From assembly GCF_014041935.1 (NCBI RefSeq), contig NZ_CP059491.1:3224001-3288000 (forward strand): a stretch of DNA of 64,000 nt, given 5' to 3'. Shown here in pieces: positions 46,353 through 58,262 of this stretch (position 1 is the first letter of the stretch; every line of letters begins with the position of its first letter). A program made the position numbers and the translations under genes. This DNA comes from Gordonia jinghuaiqii. Its GTDB lineage: Bacteria; Actinomycetota; Actinomycetes; Mycobacteriales; Mycobacteriaceae. The notes beneath the pieces are model-generated. The model was not told where the DNA came from and ran no database searches. It worked only from the letters and a program-made list of their open reading frames with translations.

Positions 46353-47309
46353 TCAGTCGGCCGGCGGATGCCAGTTCGGGTCGAGAGGATCGAACTTCGC
46401 CGCGCGACGCCTGCCGGACGAGGGGTTCTCCGGTCGGCCGGCAGCGTCGGTGTCGGCGGGTGTGCCCTCCGGGTCGCGAGGCGCCGACGGCGGATCGCCG
46501 GGCCGGGAGTTCCGCGGCCGTTCGGTGAGCGGCGGTTGTCCCCAGTCCTGGCCCGATTGCTGGGGGGACGGCAGTTGCGGTGCGGACTGCTGCGGCCCGG
46601 ACTGCTGCGGCCCGGACTGCGGGGGGGACCACTGCTGCGGGCGTGGCTGCACCGGTCGCGGCGGTTGCGGACCGCCATGCCGGGCGCCTGATTGTCGGGG
46701 ATCTTGCGGCTGCGTACCGAACTGCTGGGTTCCGAACTGCTGGGCCCCGAATTGCTGTGCGCCGGGCGGTTGGGGGCCAGGCGCACCATAGGGTGCGCGG
46801 GGCCCTGGCGTGGAAGGGCGCGGCACGTCGTCGGCGCCGACGGAGCGCAGATAGTCCTCGAGGTTGCCCTCGCGCCGCTCGGGCGCGGGACGACTCGGGG
46901 TGTCCGAACCGGTCGGCGCGGCCATCCCGGGCTCGAACGACGGGGGCTCGTAGGTCGCCTCGGCGTCGCGTGACCCATCCCGCCGGGGTTCGACGGCCGG
47001 TTCACCCGCCACGGAGTGCCGACGGGTCTCGTCGGCCTCCTGCTGCGACCGGTCACCGCGGACGGAGTCGGCGGCGTGGTCGTCGGGCTCGGCACCGGAC
47101 TCGTCGTCCCGCCCGGCGCCGGGGACCATGTCCTCGAGCGATCGGCCCGCGTCGTTGCGACGTCCGGAGAACACGTCCACCAGGAGAAAGGCGAGGCCGA
47201 TCAGACAGATGACGATACAGGCGACGGCCAGCCAGACGGTCCCGGTGATCAGACCGAGGATGAGCAGCACGAACCCGATGAGGGTCGCGGCCAGGGCCAA
47301 GGTCAGCAC
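46353..47309 (-). CDS. Two-helix membrane protein with Pro/Gln-rich cytoplasmic tail, unknown
   Basis: 318 residues. Two N-terminal helices (LTLALAATLIGFVLLILGLITG and VWLAVACIVICLIGLAFLLVDVF), then ~270 polar residues: an acidic segment and a Pro/Gln/Gly region with repeats such as AQQFGAQQFGTQQFGTQ and SGPQQSGPQQSAPQ, ending FDPLDPNWHPPAD. It is 33 bp downstream of wag31 and precedes the ileS terminator. Position beside wag31 hints at a polar-growth or septum role, but this is inference; I do not recognise a named family. Confidence 0.8.
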   Translation of the reverse strand: MLTLALAATLIGFVLLILGLITGTVWLAVACIVICLIGLAFLLVDVFSGRRNDAGRSLEDMVPGAGRDDESGAEPDDHAADSVRGDRSQQEADETRRHSVAGEPAVEPRRDGSRDAEATYEPPSFEPGMAAPTGSDTPSRPAPERREGNLEDYLRSVGADDVPRPSTPGPRAPYGAPGPQPPGAQQFGAQQFGTQQFGTQPQDPRQSGARHGGPQPPRPVQPRPQQWSPPQSGPQQSGPQQSAPQLPSPQQSGQDWGQPPLTERPRNSRPGDPPSAPRDPEGTPADTDAAGRPENPSSGRRRAAKFDPLDPNWHPPAD

Positions 47310-47342
47310 ATCACCAGCCTAGTGTGCAAGGATCTGCCCGGG

Positions 47343-48158
47343 TCAGCTCGGCGAGTAGCTGCTGAACCCGCCACTGCCCGGATCGGTCGAGAACGACTGG
47401 TCGGGCCGGCCGCCTTCGACAGGTGCCGCGCTACCACGCTGCTGGAGCTCTTCGAGCTGAGATTCCAGGTAGGTCTTCAGGCGGGTGCGGTACTCACGTT
47501 CGAACGTCTTGAGCTGTTCGATCCGGCCTTCGAGGACACCGCGCTGCTGGTTGATCGTGCCCATGATCTCGCTGTGCTTGCGCTCGGCATCGCTCTGGAG
47601 CGCATCCGCACGCTCCTGCGCCTGGCGGAGCTGGGCTTCCGACCGGGTCTGCGCGTCGGCCAGGATGGCTTCCGAACGCTGACGGGCGTCGGCGAGCATG
47701 GCGTCGGACTTGGTCTGGGCATCCGAGACGAGGCTGTCGGCACGGTGCTGCGCGTCGGACAGCATCGCGTCGGCGTCGGCGCGGGCGCTGCCGGTGAGGC
47801 GGTCGGCGGTGTCCTGTGCGAGCGCGAGGACGCGTGCGGCACGAACGTTCGAATCGTCGTTGCCGGCCTGCGGGGCGGGCGCAGGAGTGGGTGCGACGTG
47901 CTCCTGGGCTGCGGGCTTGGCGAACATCTGGGTGCGCTCGTCGGGCGCGGCAGAGCCTGCGCCGGAGCGGGCGTCGGCGAGCTCGGATTCGAGCTCCTCG
48001 ACGCGCTGCTTGAGGTCGGAGTTTTCTTCGATCAAACGCGCGAGCTCAGCCTCGACGAAGTCGAGGAACTGATCGACCTCATCCTCGTTGTAACCGCGCT
48101 TACCGATAGGCGGTTTGCTGAACGCGACGTTGTGCACATCAGCTGGAGTCAGCCGCAT
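47343..48158 (-). CDS. wag31: Cell-division/polar growth protein DivIVA (Wag31)
   Basis: 271 residues. The DivIVA N-terminal domain ([49 protein letters not shown]) is followed by a Pro/Ala linker and a long coiled coil ([14 protein letters not shown] ... [26 protein letters not shown]) to ~245. Wag31 marks the growing pole and organises peptidoglycan and mycolate synthesis; it is phosphorylated by PknA/B in mycobacteria, near the linker. The RBS is AGGGG before the ATG. Its AT-rich promoter region lies just upstream. Confidence 0.97.
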   Translation of the reverse strand: MRLTPADVHNVAFSKPPIGKRGYNEDEVDQFLDFVEAELARLIEENSDLKQRVEELESELADARSGAGSAAPDERTQMFAKPAAQEHVAPTPAPAPQAGNDDSNVRAARVLALAQDTADRLTGSARADADAMLSDAQHRADSLVSDAQTKSDAMLADARQRSEAILADAQTRSEAQLRQAQERADALQSDAERKHSEIMGTINQQRGVLEGRIEQLKTFEREYRTRLKTYLESQLEELQQRGSAAPVEGGRPDQSFSTDPGSGGFSSYSPS

Positions 48159-48512
48159 GTCGGTTCCCCTCGTGTCTGTGGTGAGCTTTGTGTTCAGTTG
48201 GCGGGTGTTCAGTTGGCGGGCCGTCCAACCCGCATCTCCCGACGGTGAGTCGTTCGACCGATCCAGGTTGTCACTAACTATTCATACCAGTCAAAAATTG
48301 TAACTGGCGTCCAATCCTGTCACACGCGAACCGTTGGTCGCATCTCGCCGATGCGCTGTTGCAATGGAACGGTCATCCGAAGATGACATCCAACGGTAGA
48401 CCATCGCGGTACCGCAAGGTACCCGCACACGCAGAAGGCCTCGCGACCCACAGACGTGGTCGCGAGGCCGGGGGCCGCCGGATACCCGGGGCCGGGTGTC
48501 GAGGAGTCGGGA
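48159..48512. promoter_or_regulatory. wag31 leader and promoter region, with yggT terminator
   Basis: This 354-bp spacer holds no gene I can support. On the minus strand an AT-rich block near 48270-48305 offers TTACAA-N17-TAGTTA and TTGACT as promoter elements for wag31. The leader has a 15-bp direct repeat, TGTTCAGTTGGCGGG, at 48191-48205 and 48206-48220. The left-reading yggT ends on the far side with a strong hairpin at 48437-48469. Confidence 0.55.
48437..48469 (-). terminator. Strong hairpin terminator after yggT
   Basis: GGCCTCGCGACC (48437-48448) and GGTCGCGAGGCC (48458-48469) form a perfect 12-bp GC-rich stem with a nine-base loop, 44 bp beyond the yggT stop. No T-tract follows, as is common in this group. 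Confidence 0.75.
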
Positions 48513-48848
48513 TCAGAGGGCCAGCCGGGCGACGGCCACCGAATCGGCCAGCGCATCGGCGCGGAGTCCGCCGACCACGTTCATGCCGATGATGACGACG
48601 AGCATCACGATCATCAGGGACAGATCGAGCCGGACCGGGCCGAGCGGGATCGGCGGGAGGATGCGCCGCAGCAACTTGATCGGCGGATCGGTCACCGTGA
48701 ACACGGTCTCGATCACGACCACCGCGACCCCGGTGGGCCGCCACTCACGGGCGAAGGTCCGCACCAGTTCGACGACGAGCCGCCCGAGGAGAAGCAACCA
48801 GAAAATCAACAAGACGTAATACAAGACGCCCAACAGAATCGCAGCCAC
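48513..48848 (-). CDS. yggT: YggT-family membrane protein
   Basis: 111 residues with two hydrophobic regions (ILLGVLYYVLLIFWLLLLGRLVVELV and LDLSLMIVMLVVIIGMNVVGGL) separated by the YggT signature VTDPPIKLLRRILPPI. It lies between sepF and wag31, the usual actinobacterial order, and is thought to act at the division site or in osmotic adaptation. 57-bp gap to sepF, likely one operon. Confidence 0.92.
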   Translation of the reverse strand: MAAILLGVLYYVLLIFWLLLLGRLVVELVRTFAREWRPTGVAVVVIETVFTVTDPPIKLLRRILPPIPLGPVRLDLSLMIVMLVVIIGMNVVGGLRADALADSVAVARLAL

Positions 48849-48905
48849 GAGTCAAGAGTGCCTGAACATCGCAGCCGAGGGCGAACCGAGGTATCCCACC
48901 GCGTG

Positions 48906-49601
48906 TCAGGCGTGGTTGTAGAAGCCGGTCTCGGCGATCTTGCGACGATCCTCCGGCGACACGTCGACGTCGGCGGGCGACAGCAGGAACACCTTGGTGG
49001 CGACCTTGTCGAAGGAACCGCGCAGCGCGAAGGCGAGCCCCGCGGCGAAGTCGACGAGACGCTTGGCGTCGTCGTTGCTCATGTCGACGAGGTCCATGAT
49101 GACCGGGTTGCCGTCACGGAAGCGCTCACCGATCGTGCGCGCCTCGCCGTAATCCGACGGGCGCAGTGTGGTGATCTTCTGCAGCGGGCTGTCGGCGAAG
49201 ACGCGCTCGAGTTCGACGCGGGGGTCGGCACCCATCGGGCGGGGCGCGGACGCTGCCCGCAGGCCCGCCGAGGACGCACGCTGCAGCGGCTCGAGACGTG
49301 CGGCGGCGCGCATCGGCGCCTCCTGCGACGGACGGGGACCCGCGTAGGCGTACTCGGGGGCCAGTTCGTATCCACCGTCGAAATGACGGTCGTCGTAGGC
49401 CATCTCGTCGCGGTACCCGGTGTCGCGGAACGAGGGCTCGTAGCCGGGATCGTAGGAGGCGTCGCCGTAGTAGTCGTCGCGGTAGGCCCGCTCACGCGAC
49501 TGCGCACGCAGCGGCGGGACCGACTCCTCGAGGTAGTCGTCCTCGTACTCGCTGGGCGGCACCATGCCGAAGTAAGCCTTGAACTTCTGCATCGTGGTCA
49601 T
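48906..49601 (-). CDS. sepF: Cell division protein SepF
   Basis: 231 residues. An N-terminal amphipathic membrane-binding helix ([15 protein letters not shown]), a long acidic, Tyr/Asp-rich linker (30-140), and the C-terminal SepF domain ([68 protein letters not shown]). SepF ties FtsZ filaments to the membrane and is essential in mycobacteria, which lack FtsA. ATG at 49601 with GAGAGG upstream; longer readings of the frame are not supported. Confidence 0.96.
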   Translation of the reverse strand: MTTMQKFKAYFGMVPPSEYEDDYLEESVPPLRAQSRERAYRDDYYGDASYDPGYEPSFRDTGYRDEMAYDDRHFDGGYELAPEYAYAGPRPSQEAPMRAAARLEPLQRASSAGLRAASAPRPMGADPRVELERVFADSPLQKITTLRPSDYGEARTIGERFRDGNPVIMDLVDMSNDDAKRLVDFAAGLAFALRGSFDKVATKVFLLSPADVDVSPEDRRKIAETGFYNHA

Positions 49602-49714
49602 GAGCGGCCTCTCTGTCGTGCGACGCCGGTGTGCAGCCGTGCCGGATGGTGCATCTGATGTCACTGAGCTATTTGCGTTTGTTGGGTCACTTGGTTCTGG
49701 TGTTACCCATGTGA

Positions 49715-50470
49715 CTACTGCGAGACTAGCGGCCGATCTCCCATGATCGCGGTTCCGACACGCACGCATGTCGACCCGGCCGCGACGGCGACCTCCATGT
49801 CGCCGGACATGCCCGCGGACAGTTCGACGGCGTCGGCGAACCGTTCGACGAACGCGCGGTGGATACGGGCGGCCTCGGCCATCCAGTGCTCCCGCTCGCC
49901 TTCCAGCGGTGCGATCACCATCAGTCCGCGAAGACGCAGTGCGTCGGCTGCCGACACCCGCTCGGCGAGAGCGAGGAGGTCCTCCTCCACGACGCCGCCC
50001 CGTAGCGGGTCGCCGTCGAGGCTCACCTGCAGCAGCACCCCCAGCGGGTCGGTGCGGTGGCCCTCGTCGAGCGCTGATGCAGCGGCGCGGCCGAGGGCGT
50101 CGACGACCTTGGGGCGGTCCACCGAGTGCACGGCCCGCGCCCAGCGGGCGACCGAACCGGCCTTCTTGGACTGCACGCTGCCGATCATGTCGAAGACCGG
50201 GGCGTCGGCGGGATCGGCCGGGGTCCATTCCGCGCGCACCTCGGCGACCTTGCGGCCCGCCTCGGGCTCGCGCGACTCCCCGAACGCCCGCTCCCCCAAC
50301 CCCAGTAACCGGCACACGTCGTCGGCGGGAAAGAACTTGGTCACCACCAGCAGCTCACACGACCCCGCGGGCCGGTTCGCGGCCGCGACCGCCGCGTCGA
50401 GCCGACGACGCACCGCCTCGAGCCGTTCGGCCAGTTCGGCGGTGCGTGGGTCACCAGAGAACTCGGTCAT
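49715..50470 (-). CDS. yggS: YggS-family PLP homeostasis protein
   Basis: 251 residues, alanine-racemase-like TIM barrel. PLP lysine in [13 protein letters not shown] (~42); [25 protein letters not shown]; and the phosphate-binding C-terminal [27 protein letters not shown]. These proteins keep free PLP and related vitamers in balance and have no known catalysis. ATG at 50470 with GAAGGA upstream is better than the upstream frame start. It lies between pgeF and sepF, the conserved order. Confidence 0.93.
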   Translation of the reverse strand: MTEFSGDPRTAELAERLEAVRRRLDAAVAAANRPAGSCELLVVTKFFPADDVCRLLGLGERAFGESREPEAGRKVAEVRAEWTPADPADAPVFDMIGSVQSKKAGSVARWARAVHSVDRPKVVDALGRAAASALDEGHRTDPLGVLLQVSLDGDPLRGGVVEEDLLALAERVSAADALRLRGLMVIAPLEGEREHWMAEAARIHRAFVERFADAVELSAGMSGDMEVAVAAGSTCVRVGTAIMGDRPLVSQ

Positions 50471-50495
50471 GCCCCCATCCTTCACCGTGCGGAGG

Positions 50496-51245
50496 TCACT
50501 TCCCGTGCGGAGGGTCGTCGGCCCGATCCGCATCGTCGTCGATGGGTTCCATCCAGATGACCGACGCCAGGCGTCCCGTGGGCGCGCCCCGGCGGTGGCT
50601 GAAGAGACTCAGATCCGAGATCGTGCAGCGCGGGTCCACCGCGACGCCTGCAACGCCCGCGTCGAGCAGCTGACGCCGCAGACCGGCGCGCAGATCCAGG
50701 CCTGCGGTGCCCTTCTTGGTGCGGACGGCACTGCCCGGCAGATGCTTCTCGACGTCGGCCTGCATCGCCAGCGGCACCTCGTAGCGGTCGCCGCTCGCGG
50801 CCGGCCCCAGGAAGGCGCCGATCGACTCGATCCGCGCCCCGAGTTCCACCATCACGCGCAGCGTCGCGGGCACGATACCGATGCGCGCACCCACTCGGCC
50901 GGCGTGGACACCGGCGATGACCCCGGCCTCGTCGTCGCTCAGGAGGACCGGCACACAGTCGGCGGACAGCACGGCCAGCGCGAGCCCCGGCGTGGTCGTC
51001 ACCAGGGCGTCGGTGGCCTGCACCAGCTCGGTGACCGGGCCGTCGACGACGGTGACCGTACGGCCGTGGATCTGTTCCATCCACACCACCGCGCCCGCAT
51101 CGAGGCCGATCTGCTCGGCCAGCCGAATTCTGTTCGCGGCCACCGCGTCCGGGTCGTCGCCGACATGGTCGCCGAGATTGAACGAGTCATACGGCGGCAC
51201 GGAGACCCCGCCGGCACGGGTGGTGATCACACGACGCACCCGCAT
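50496..51245 (-). CDS. pgeF: Peptidoglycan editing factor PgeF (YfiH/laccase-like)
   Basis: 249 residues. Purine nucleoside phosphorylase/laccase-like fold with the metal ligands in QIHGRTV, SADCVPVLL and GVHAGRVGA, and VDPRCTISDLSLFSHRRG. In E. coli PgeF removes wrong amino acids from UDP-MurNAc peptides; related proteins have purine nucleoside activity. It is 8 bp downstream of ftsZ, so co-transcription is likely. The canonical Trp after HAG is Arg here. Confidence 0.9.
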   Translation of the reverse strand: MRVRRVITTRAGGVSVPPYDSFNLGDHVGDDPDAVAANRIRLAEQIGLDAGAVVWMEQIHGRTVTVVDGPVTELVQATDALVTTTPGLALAVLSADCVPVLLSDDEAGVIAGVHAGRVGARIGIVPATLRVMVELGARIESIGAFLGPAASGDRYEVPLAMQADVEKHLPGSAVRTKKGTAGLDLRAGLRRQLLDAGVAGVAVDPRCTISDLSLFSHRRGAPTGRLASVIWMEPIDDDADRADDPPHGK

Positions 51246-51253
51246 GTGCGGGC

Positions 51254-52432
<1,179 letters not shown>

Positions 52433-52729
52433 GCGCTCGCCTTCCTTGTGTGGGTCGATCTGGTGATGGTCGTTCCGATGTGTCGGGTGCCAAAACCCTA
52501 AACCTGAACCATAGATTTAGAGTTATGTCAAGTAGTTGGTTGTGGACATGACGCTAGGCATCGAGGGCCCAGGTATCCAGATCCGCCCTCGGCGTGTCGG
52601 CAAGTCGCCTCGAATTCGGGTGGATTTCTCAGCTTTTCAAGGGTTCTGGACGCCGATCGGGGTTCCGATACGGTCCGCTCGTCACCGGTGGGCCGCGTCA
52701 GCGGTAGGCCCCGGCACCGGTAGGCCGCG
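52433..52729 (-). promoter_or_regulatory. ftsZ promoter region and 3' repeat of ftsQ
   Basis: The block 52490-52540 is AT-rich for this genome and on the minus strand carries a consensus -35 TTGACA (52526-52531); several A/T-rich -10 choices follow, none consensus at 17 bp. The 19-bp sequence GGCCGCGTCAGCGGTAGGC occurs at 52691-52709 and again at 52723-52741, the latter containing the ftsQ stop. I see no gene. Confidence 0.55.
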
Positions 52730-53431
52730 TCAGCGGTAGGCGGGGAACTCGGGGCTCGAGACGTTGTACATCGTGGCCTTGCGGGTGAGCAGGTGCGTCA
52801 ACGTCCGGGCCTTCTCCGCGCCGTGGTCACTGTCGCCCCAGACCACCGTGCGCTTTCCCGACAGGGTGAACTCGATGTCGACCGGCGAGGTCGCCGTCAC
52901 CCGGATGACCTGTCGCGCCAGCGATTCGGGCAGACCCGCGACCGCGGTGATGGTCTCCTTGGTGGTGGGGTCGGCCGGACCGGGATTGGGGGTGTCGAGC
53001 ACGGGCAGCTCGAGCACCTCCGGCGGGACGCCCTGGGCGCGGTCGTAGTCGAGGAATGCGACGCCGGAACGGTCGAGGACGTGGACCTTGTCGCCGCTGT
53101 TGACGATCACCACCGGCACCCGCTCGACGACGGTGATGGTGAGCGAGGACGGATAGGACCGCTGGACCCGAGCCGACTCGATCGACGGGATGCCCGCCAC
53201 CCGCTGCGCCACCGCGCGGGTGTCCACCTGGAGCAGCGGCGTACCCGAGGCCACGCCGGCGACCCGCCGGATCTCGTCGGCCGCGACCGCCCCGTTGTCG
53301 CGAACATCGGTGCTGCGCACCGACATCAGCGGCGTCAGATAGGCGATGAGGACCAGACCCACACCGGCGGCGACGACCATCACGGTGCCGAGGACCAGCC
53401 GGGACCGGCGCCGTGCCGGCCACCGGATCAC
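52730..53431 (-). CDS. ftsQ: Cell division protein FtsQ
   Basis: 233 residues: a short basic cytoplasmic start ([11 protein letters not shown]), one membrane helix ([24 protein letters not shown]), then a POTRA domain ([73 protein letters not shown]) and the FtsQ beta domain. It links early and late divisome proteins. It overlaps murC by 4 bp and is short at the N-terminus compared with mycobacterial FtsQ. Confidence 0.94.
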   Translation of the reverse strand: MIRWPARRRSRLVLGTVMVVAAGVGLVLIAYLTPLMSVRSTDVRDNGAVAADEIRRVAGVASGTPLLQVDTRAVAQRVAGIPSIESARVQRSYPSSLTITVVERVPVVIVNSGDKVHVLDRSGVAFLDYDRAQGVPPEVLELPVLDTPNPGPADPTTKETITAVAGLPESLARQVIRVTATSPVDIEFTLSGKRTVVWGDSDHGAEKARTLTHLLTRKATMYNVSSPEFPAYR

Positions 53432-55017
53432 GACACCCGCCCCGTCACGTCACCCGGCTCACCGGACGCCGCGGCGTCCCGGCCGTCGGGTTCGTCGGTC
53501 GACCGTCCGTCGGCGAGCGCCTCGAGGATCTCGGGTCCCTGCATCGTGATGTCACCCGCGCCGAGGGTCAGCACGATGTCGCCGGACCGGGCGAGTCCGG
53601 CGACCTGGCCTGCCAGGCGGGACAGGTCCGGGGCGAACAGCGACGGCACGGTCAGCTTGTCGGCGATGGTCCGTCCGCTCACCCCGGGGATCGGCGCCTC
53701 CCTGGCGCCGTAGACATCGGCGACGACGACGGCGTCGGCGAGGTCGAGGGCCGCGGCGAACTCGTCGGCGAACTCCGCGGTGCGCGAATACAGGTGGGGC
53801 TGGAACACGGCGATGACGCGACCGCGCCGGGGGCCACGTGCCGACATCATCTCCTGGGCCGCGGACAGGACCGCGCGCACCTCGGTCGGGTGATGGGCGT
53901 AGTCGTCGATGACCTCCACCCCGCCTCGATGCCCGCGGAACTCGAAGCGCCGGTGCACTCCCCCGAACGCGCCGATGCCTGCGAGGACACCGTCGAACTC
54001 GGCGGCGCTCGGTTCGGTGGGCCCGCTGACCCGGACGGCGCCGATCACCGCGGCGATGGCGTTGAGCGCCATGTGTTCTCCCGGCAACGGCAGGACGAGT
54101 TGACGATCGGCGGGGCCGGGACGGATGGGCGCGTCGAAACGGACGGCGGCGACTCCCCCGGCTCCGCGTGGCTCCCAGGACGACAGTGTCGCGACATTGG
54201 GCACGGTCGGTGCGAGGCCGGCGTGTGTCCCCCGGCCGTAGCCGAGGACGGTGACCCCGCGCTCGGCGAGCGGACCGGCGACGCGCCCGGCCAGGGCTGC
54301 CGAGCCGGGGTCGTCGAGGCACACGATCAGTGACCCGCCGGCGGTGATGCGGGCGGTGAACCTGTCGAAGACCTCGACGTAGGCCTCGATGGACCCGAAG
54401 AAATCGAGATGGTCGGCGTCGATGTTGGTCACCACGACCACATCGGGGGTGTATTCGAGCAGCGAGCCGTCGCTCTCGTCGGCCTCGGCGACGAAGAGCG
54501 GATCACCGCCGTGATGGGCGTTGGTTCCCGACTCGTTCAGTTCCCCGCCGATCGCGAACGACGGATCGGAGCCTGCGTGTTGCAGGGCGACGACGGCCAT
54601 CGACGTCGTCGAGGTCTTGCCGTGCGTGCCGGCGATGAGCAGACTGCGCTGGCCGACCATCAGCTGCGCGAGGACCCGCGGGCGCAGCAGCACCGGAATC
54701 CCTCGCGAGCGGGCGGCGACGAGTTCGGGGTTGGTCTTCGGGATCGCGGCGTGGGTGGTCACGACCACCGACGGTCCGCCGGGGATCTGGTCGAGCGCCG
54801 ACGGGTCGTGACCGACCTGGACCCGCGCGCCCCGCGTGCGGAGTTCGAGGATGGCGCGACTGTTCTTGGCGTCCGAACCCGACACCTGGCCACCGCGGGC
54901 CAGCAGGATCCGAGCGAGGCCCGACATCCCGGCACCGCCGATGCCGACCATGTGGACGCGGCGCAGTTCCGGGGGCAGCCCGTCGACGACTGGTTGGGAT
55001 GCGGTGTCCTCACTCAT
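53428..55017 (-). CDS. murC: UDP-N-acetylmuramate--L-alanine ligase
   Basis: 529 residues. Adds L-Ala to UDP-MurNAc in the cytoplasm. N-terminal Rossmann domain ([31 protein letters not shown]), ATP-binding [20 protein letters not shown] (~125), [29 protein letters not shown], and C-terminal ligase domain with [16 protein letters not shown]. Length slightly above the usual 490 owing to the tail. It ends in a 4-bp overlap with ftsQ. Confidence 0.97.
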   Translation of the reverse strand: MSEDTASQPVVDGLPPELRRVHMVGIGGAGMSGLARILLARGGQVSGSDAKNSRAILELRTRGARVQVGHDPSALDQIPGGPSVVVTTHAAIPKTNPELVAARSRGIPVLLRPRVLAQLMVGQRSLLIAGTHGKTSTTSMAVVALQHAGSDPSFAIGGELNESGTNAHHGGDPLFVAEADESDGSLLEYTPDVVVVTNIDADHLDFFGSIEAYVEVFDRFTARITAGGSLIVCLDDPGSAALAGRVAGPLAERGVTVLGYGRGTHAGLAPTVPNVATLSSWEPRGAGGVAAVRFDAPIRPGPADRQLVLPLPGEHMALNAIAAVIGAVRVSGPTEPSAAEFDGVLAGIGAFGGVHRRFEFRGHRGGVEVIDDYAHHPTEVRAVLSAAQEMMSARGPRRGRVIAVFQPHLYSRTAEFADEFAAALDLADAVVVADVYGAREAPIPGVSGRTIADKLTVPSLFAPDLSRLAGQVAGLARSGDIVLTLGAGDITMQGPEILEALADGRSTDEPDGRDAAASGEPGDVTGRVS

Positions 55018-55062
55018 GCCGTCACCTCCCGCAACGATGTCGAATTCCGGACATGTCCATGC

Positions 55063-56295
55063 TCATTGTTCCTGATCCGGGGCCGCGGTCGCCGCATGCT
55101 GCGCCTTGCGCCCCCGACGGCGCCGACGCCCGGCCCGGAAGTCCCGCGCGAGGTCGAGGGCCGCGGTCGCCACGGCCGCGGCCGCGTCACGGTGACCGGT
55201 TCCCGCGGCGGCCGCGGACATCTGGTTCAACCGCTCCGCGTCTCCCAGGAGCGCGGGGACCTCACGTGCCACCCACTCGGCGCTGACAGTCGCATCGTCG
55301 ACGAGCAGTCCCCCGCCGGCCTCGACGACGGGCAGTGCGTTGAGGCGCTGCTCACCGTTGCCGTGCGGTAACGGCACGTAGATCGCGGGCAGTCCCGTCG
55401 CCGACACCTCGGCGACGGTCATCGCACCCGAGCGGCACATCACCAGATCGGCGGCCGCGTAGGCCAGGTCCATCCGCTTGAGGTAGCCGACGGCACGGTA
55501 GGGCGGAGCACCGTCGACGACGGCGGGGTCGATCGAGTTCTTGGGTCCGTACGCATGCAGGACACCGATCCCGGCCTTGCCCAATGCCTCCGCCGCACCC
55601 GAGACGGCATCGTTGAGCCGTTGGGCGCCTTGCGATCCCCCGAAGACGAGCAGGGTCGGGGCGTCGTCGTCGAGGCCGAAGTAGTGTCGCGCCTTGGCCC
55701 GCAGCGCCGGGCGGTCGAGTTCGGCGAGCACGCCGCGGACGGGGATGCCCACGACCGTCGCGTCGAGTCCGGAACCCTCGACGGCGGCCAGCACGCGATT
55801 GGCGAAACGGGCACCGACCTTGTTGGCGATACCGGCGGAGGCATTGGCCTCGTGGATCACGATGGGCACCCGCCTGCGTCCGCGCAGATGCATCTGGGAG
55901 GCCAGGTACGCGGGCACGGAGACGTAACCGCCGAACCCGATCACCACGTCGGCGCCGACCTCGTCGAGCACCTTGCGGGTCGCGAGCACCGAGCCGATCA
56001 GCCGGCCCGGTGTCTTGGCCAGGTCGGCTCCTGGTTTGCGTGGGAGCGGGACCGGAGGAATCAGGCGGAGGTCGTAGCCACGTTCGGGGACGAGGGTGAC
56101 CTCGAGTCCGCGTGTGGTGCCGAGCGCGGTGATGCGGGCGGTCGGGTCGATGCGGCTGACGGCGTCGGCCACGGCGAGCGCGGGTTCGATGTGCCCGGCC
56201 GTACCGCCCCCGGCCACGACCACCGACAACGGGCGCCCGTTCGGGCGCCCGGTCGTATCAGATTGTGCTGCAGCCGAACTCACCGGTGTCGTCAC
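55063..56295 (-). CDS. murG: UDP-GlcNAc--lipid I N-acetylglucosaminyltransferase
   Basis: 410 residues. Converts lipid I to lipid II at the inner face of the membrane. [22 protein letters not shown] (the G-loop), [31 protein letters not shown], and the UDP-GlcNAc site [49 protein letters not shown] at 56295 is 32 bp after the ftsW stop; the longer frame overlaps ftsW and is not supported. A basic/Ala-rich tail ([10 protein letters not shown]) may bind membrane. Confidence 0.96.
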   Translation of the reverse strand: MTTPVSSAAAQSDTTGRPNGRPLSVVVAGGGTAGHIEPALAVADAVSRIDPTARITALGTTRGLEVTLVPERGYDLRLIPPVPLPRKPGADLAKTPGRLIGSVLATRKVLDEVGADVVIGFGGYVSVPAYLASQMHLRGRRRVPIVIHEANASAGIANKVGARFANRVLAAVEGSGLDATVVGIPVRGVLAELDRPALRAKARHYFGLDDDAPTLLVFGGSQGAQRLNDAVSGAAEALGKAGIGVLHAYGPKNSIDPAVVDGAPPYRAVGYLKRMDLAYAAADLVMCRSGAMTVAEVSATGLPAIYVPLPHGNGEQRLNALPVVEAGGGLLVDDATVSAEWVAREVPALLGDAERLNQMSAAAAGTGHRDAAAAVATAALDLARDFRAGRRRRRGRKAQHAATAAPDQEQ

Positions 56296-56327
56296 TCCAT
56301 TTCCAACCCGTGTCCACGTCTGTCGCC

Positions 56328-58262
56328 TCACCGGCGTCCCGAACGGCGCGGCGCCGGCCGCCCGCGCGCGGGGTCGGTACGCGGCGCGTTCCGCGGTTGA
56401 TGTGTGCCCGCCCGCCATCCCGGCGACGCCGAACGCCGGGCACCGGCCTGCCCTGGATACCCGCCACGGTAGTCGACGCCGGAACGCGCCGACGGCGCAG
56501 GTCGGGCACGACCGCGGTCGGTGGTGCGTCGTTCGTCACGAACCGGTTCGGGACCGCGCTTCGCGCGCTTCCACGGCATCGAGAAACGTCCTCGGCTGCG
56601 ACCGGCGGCGGCCGACGGTGCCGGCCCACTCGGCTGGCGTCGTCCGGTGGCGGGCCGGCGGCCGCCCGGCCCCGGCCGGCCGACAGCACGGCCCGCGCCG
56701 CGAACACCCGATGAGCGCTTCTGGTGGAGACGGTCGCGCAACGACTCCGCACGTGACTGCCGGTAGCCGACCGGCGTCGGGAGGCGCAGCCACCGCGCGA
56801 CCCGGGTCGGTGAGCCGGCCGTGAGCGCGGCGACGGCCTCCGGTTCGTGTCTGGCGGCGTTGGCCAGCAGGCCCAGCATCGCCAGGACGGTCAGCGTCGA
56901 TGTGCCGCCCGCGGAGATCAGCGGCAGCTGGATACCGGTAACGGGCAGCAGGCCGATCACATAGCCGATATTGATGAAGGCCTGCGCGGTGATGAGGACG
57001 GTGATGGTGGCGGACATGAGGCGCAGGAACGGGTCGCTGGACCGGTGCGCGATCCTGAAGCCGATGTAGGCCAGGATGACGAACAGGAACACCACCATCA
57101 GCCCGCCGAGCAGGCCGAGTTCCTCGCCGATGATCGCGAAGATGAAGTCGTTGTGGGCGTTGGGCAGGTAGTTCCATTTGGCGCTCGACTGCCCGAGTCC
57201 CACACCGAACACCCCGCCGTTGGCCAGCGCGAAGGTTGCCTGCCGCGCCTGATAACCCGCTCCCTGCGGGTCGTCGACGTTGCCGAGGAAGCTCATCACG
57301 CGCTGTGAGCGGTAGCCCTCCGCGAGCGCGAGGATGACCGCGAGGACGATACCCGACACCGCGAAGGCCAGGAAGACCTTGATCGGCAGCCCCGCGAACC
57401 ACAGCACCGCGCCGACGATGATCGCGATCGTGATCGTGGTCGACAGGTTCGGTTCGAGGATGATGAGCAGGCACACCAGCATCGCGACCGGGACGAGCGG
57501 GACCAGTAGTTCGCGCAGGGAGGCGTGGTCACGGCGTCGCGACGCCAGCAGATGCGCACCCCAGATACACAACGCCACCTTCACCAGCTCCGACGGCTGC
57601 ACCGACAGTCCGTAGATGACGAACCAGCGGCGCGCACCCTGGCTGAGCGTGCCGACGCCGGGGATCAGGACCAGTGCCAGCAGGATCACCGCGACGACCA
57701 TCGACGGTGCGGCGAACCGCCTCAGCAGCCGCACCGGCACGCGCAGCATCAGATAGAAGACCACCAGGCCGAGCAGCGCGAAGATCACCTGCGTCGCGAA
57801 GAGACCGTAGGCCGACCCCTCCTTGGAATATCCCTCCACCGACGACGCCGACAGCACCATCACCAGGCCGAACGCGGTGAGCAGGAACGACATCGTGAGG
57901 ATCAGCTGGTAGGACGCCAGGGGTCGGGCGAGCAGTCCCCGGACCGCGTCGATGACCATGGCCGGGATCGATGCGGTCGCCGTGGCGCTCGCAGACCGGC
58001 CGCCCGTGGCTGCCCTGCCCTTCCCCGCTGTACCCGATCCCGCCTGCTTCGACCCGGTGTTCTTCGACCCGGCGTTCTTCGATCCGGACCGGGCCCCGGT
58101 GCCACGTTCACCGCGGGACCGTGCCCGGTCGGCGTCGGGGACCGCCCCGGCGGCCTCGTCCTGCGCCGCGGCCTCGTCCTGCGCCGCGGTGTCGTCCTGC
58201 ACTGCGGTGCCGTCCTGCACCGCGGTCTCGCCGGCCGCGCTGTCGCTGCCCACGCGGCTCAA
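56328..58262 (-). CDS. ftsW: Septal peptidoglycan glycosyltransferase FtsW (SEDS)
   Basis: 644 residues. A polar N-terminal tail (~1-110) with repeats ([24 protein letters not shown], then [13 protein letters not shown]); the SEDS core with ~10 helices ([24 protein letters not shown] ... [57 protein letters not shown], the catalytic-Asp loop); and a basic Pro/Arg/Gly tail of ~150 residues. Polymerises lipid II with FtsI at the septum. It overlaps murD by 4 bp. Both tails are longer than the E. coli form. Confidence 0.95.
   Translation of the reverse strand: MSRVGSDSAAGETAVQDGTAVQDDTAAQDEAAAQDEAAGAVPDADRARSRGERGTGARSGSKNAGSKNTGSKQAGSGTAGKGRAATGGRSASATATASIPAMVIDAVRGLLARPLASYQLILTMSFLLTAFGLVMVLSASSVEGYSKEGSAYGLFATQVIFALLGLVVFYLMLRVPVRLLRRFAAPSMVVAVILLALVLIPGVGTLSQGARRWFVIYGLSVQPSELVKVALCIWGAHLLASRRRDHASLRELLVPLVPVAMLVCLLIILEPNLSTTITIAIIVGAVLWFAGLPIKVFLAFAVSGIVLAVILALAEGYRSQRVMSFLGNVDDPQGAGYQARQATFALANGGVFGVGLGQSSAKWNYLPNAHNDFIFAIIGEELGLLGGLMVVFLFVILAYIGFRIAHRSSDPFLRLMSATITVLITAQAFINIGYVIGLLPVTGIQLPLISAGGTSTLTVLAMLGLLANAARHEPEAVAALTAGSPTRVARWLRLPTPVGYRQSRAESLRDRLHQKRSSGVRGAGRAVGRPGPGGRRPATGRRQPSGPAPSAAAGRSRGRFSMPWKRAKRGPEPVRDERRTTDRGRARPAPSARSGVDYRGGYPGQAGARRSASPGWRAGTHQPRNAPRTDPARGRPAPRRSGRR

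Noticed and set aside
48359..48592. A 77-codon plus-strand ORF in the wag31-yggT spacer
   Set aside because: It crosses the strong terminator hairpin and the end of yggT, with no ribosome site and no recognisable product.
49602..50315. Extended SepF reading frame beginning at 50315
   Set aside because: It passes through yggS out of frame and lacks similarity; SepF starts at MTTMQKFK with a ribosome site.
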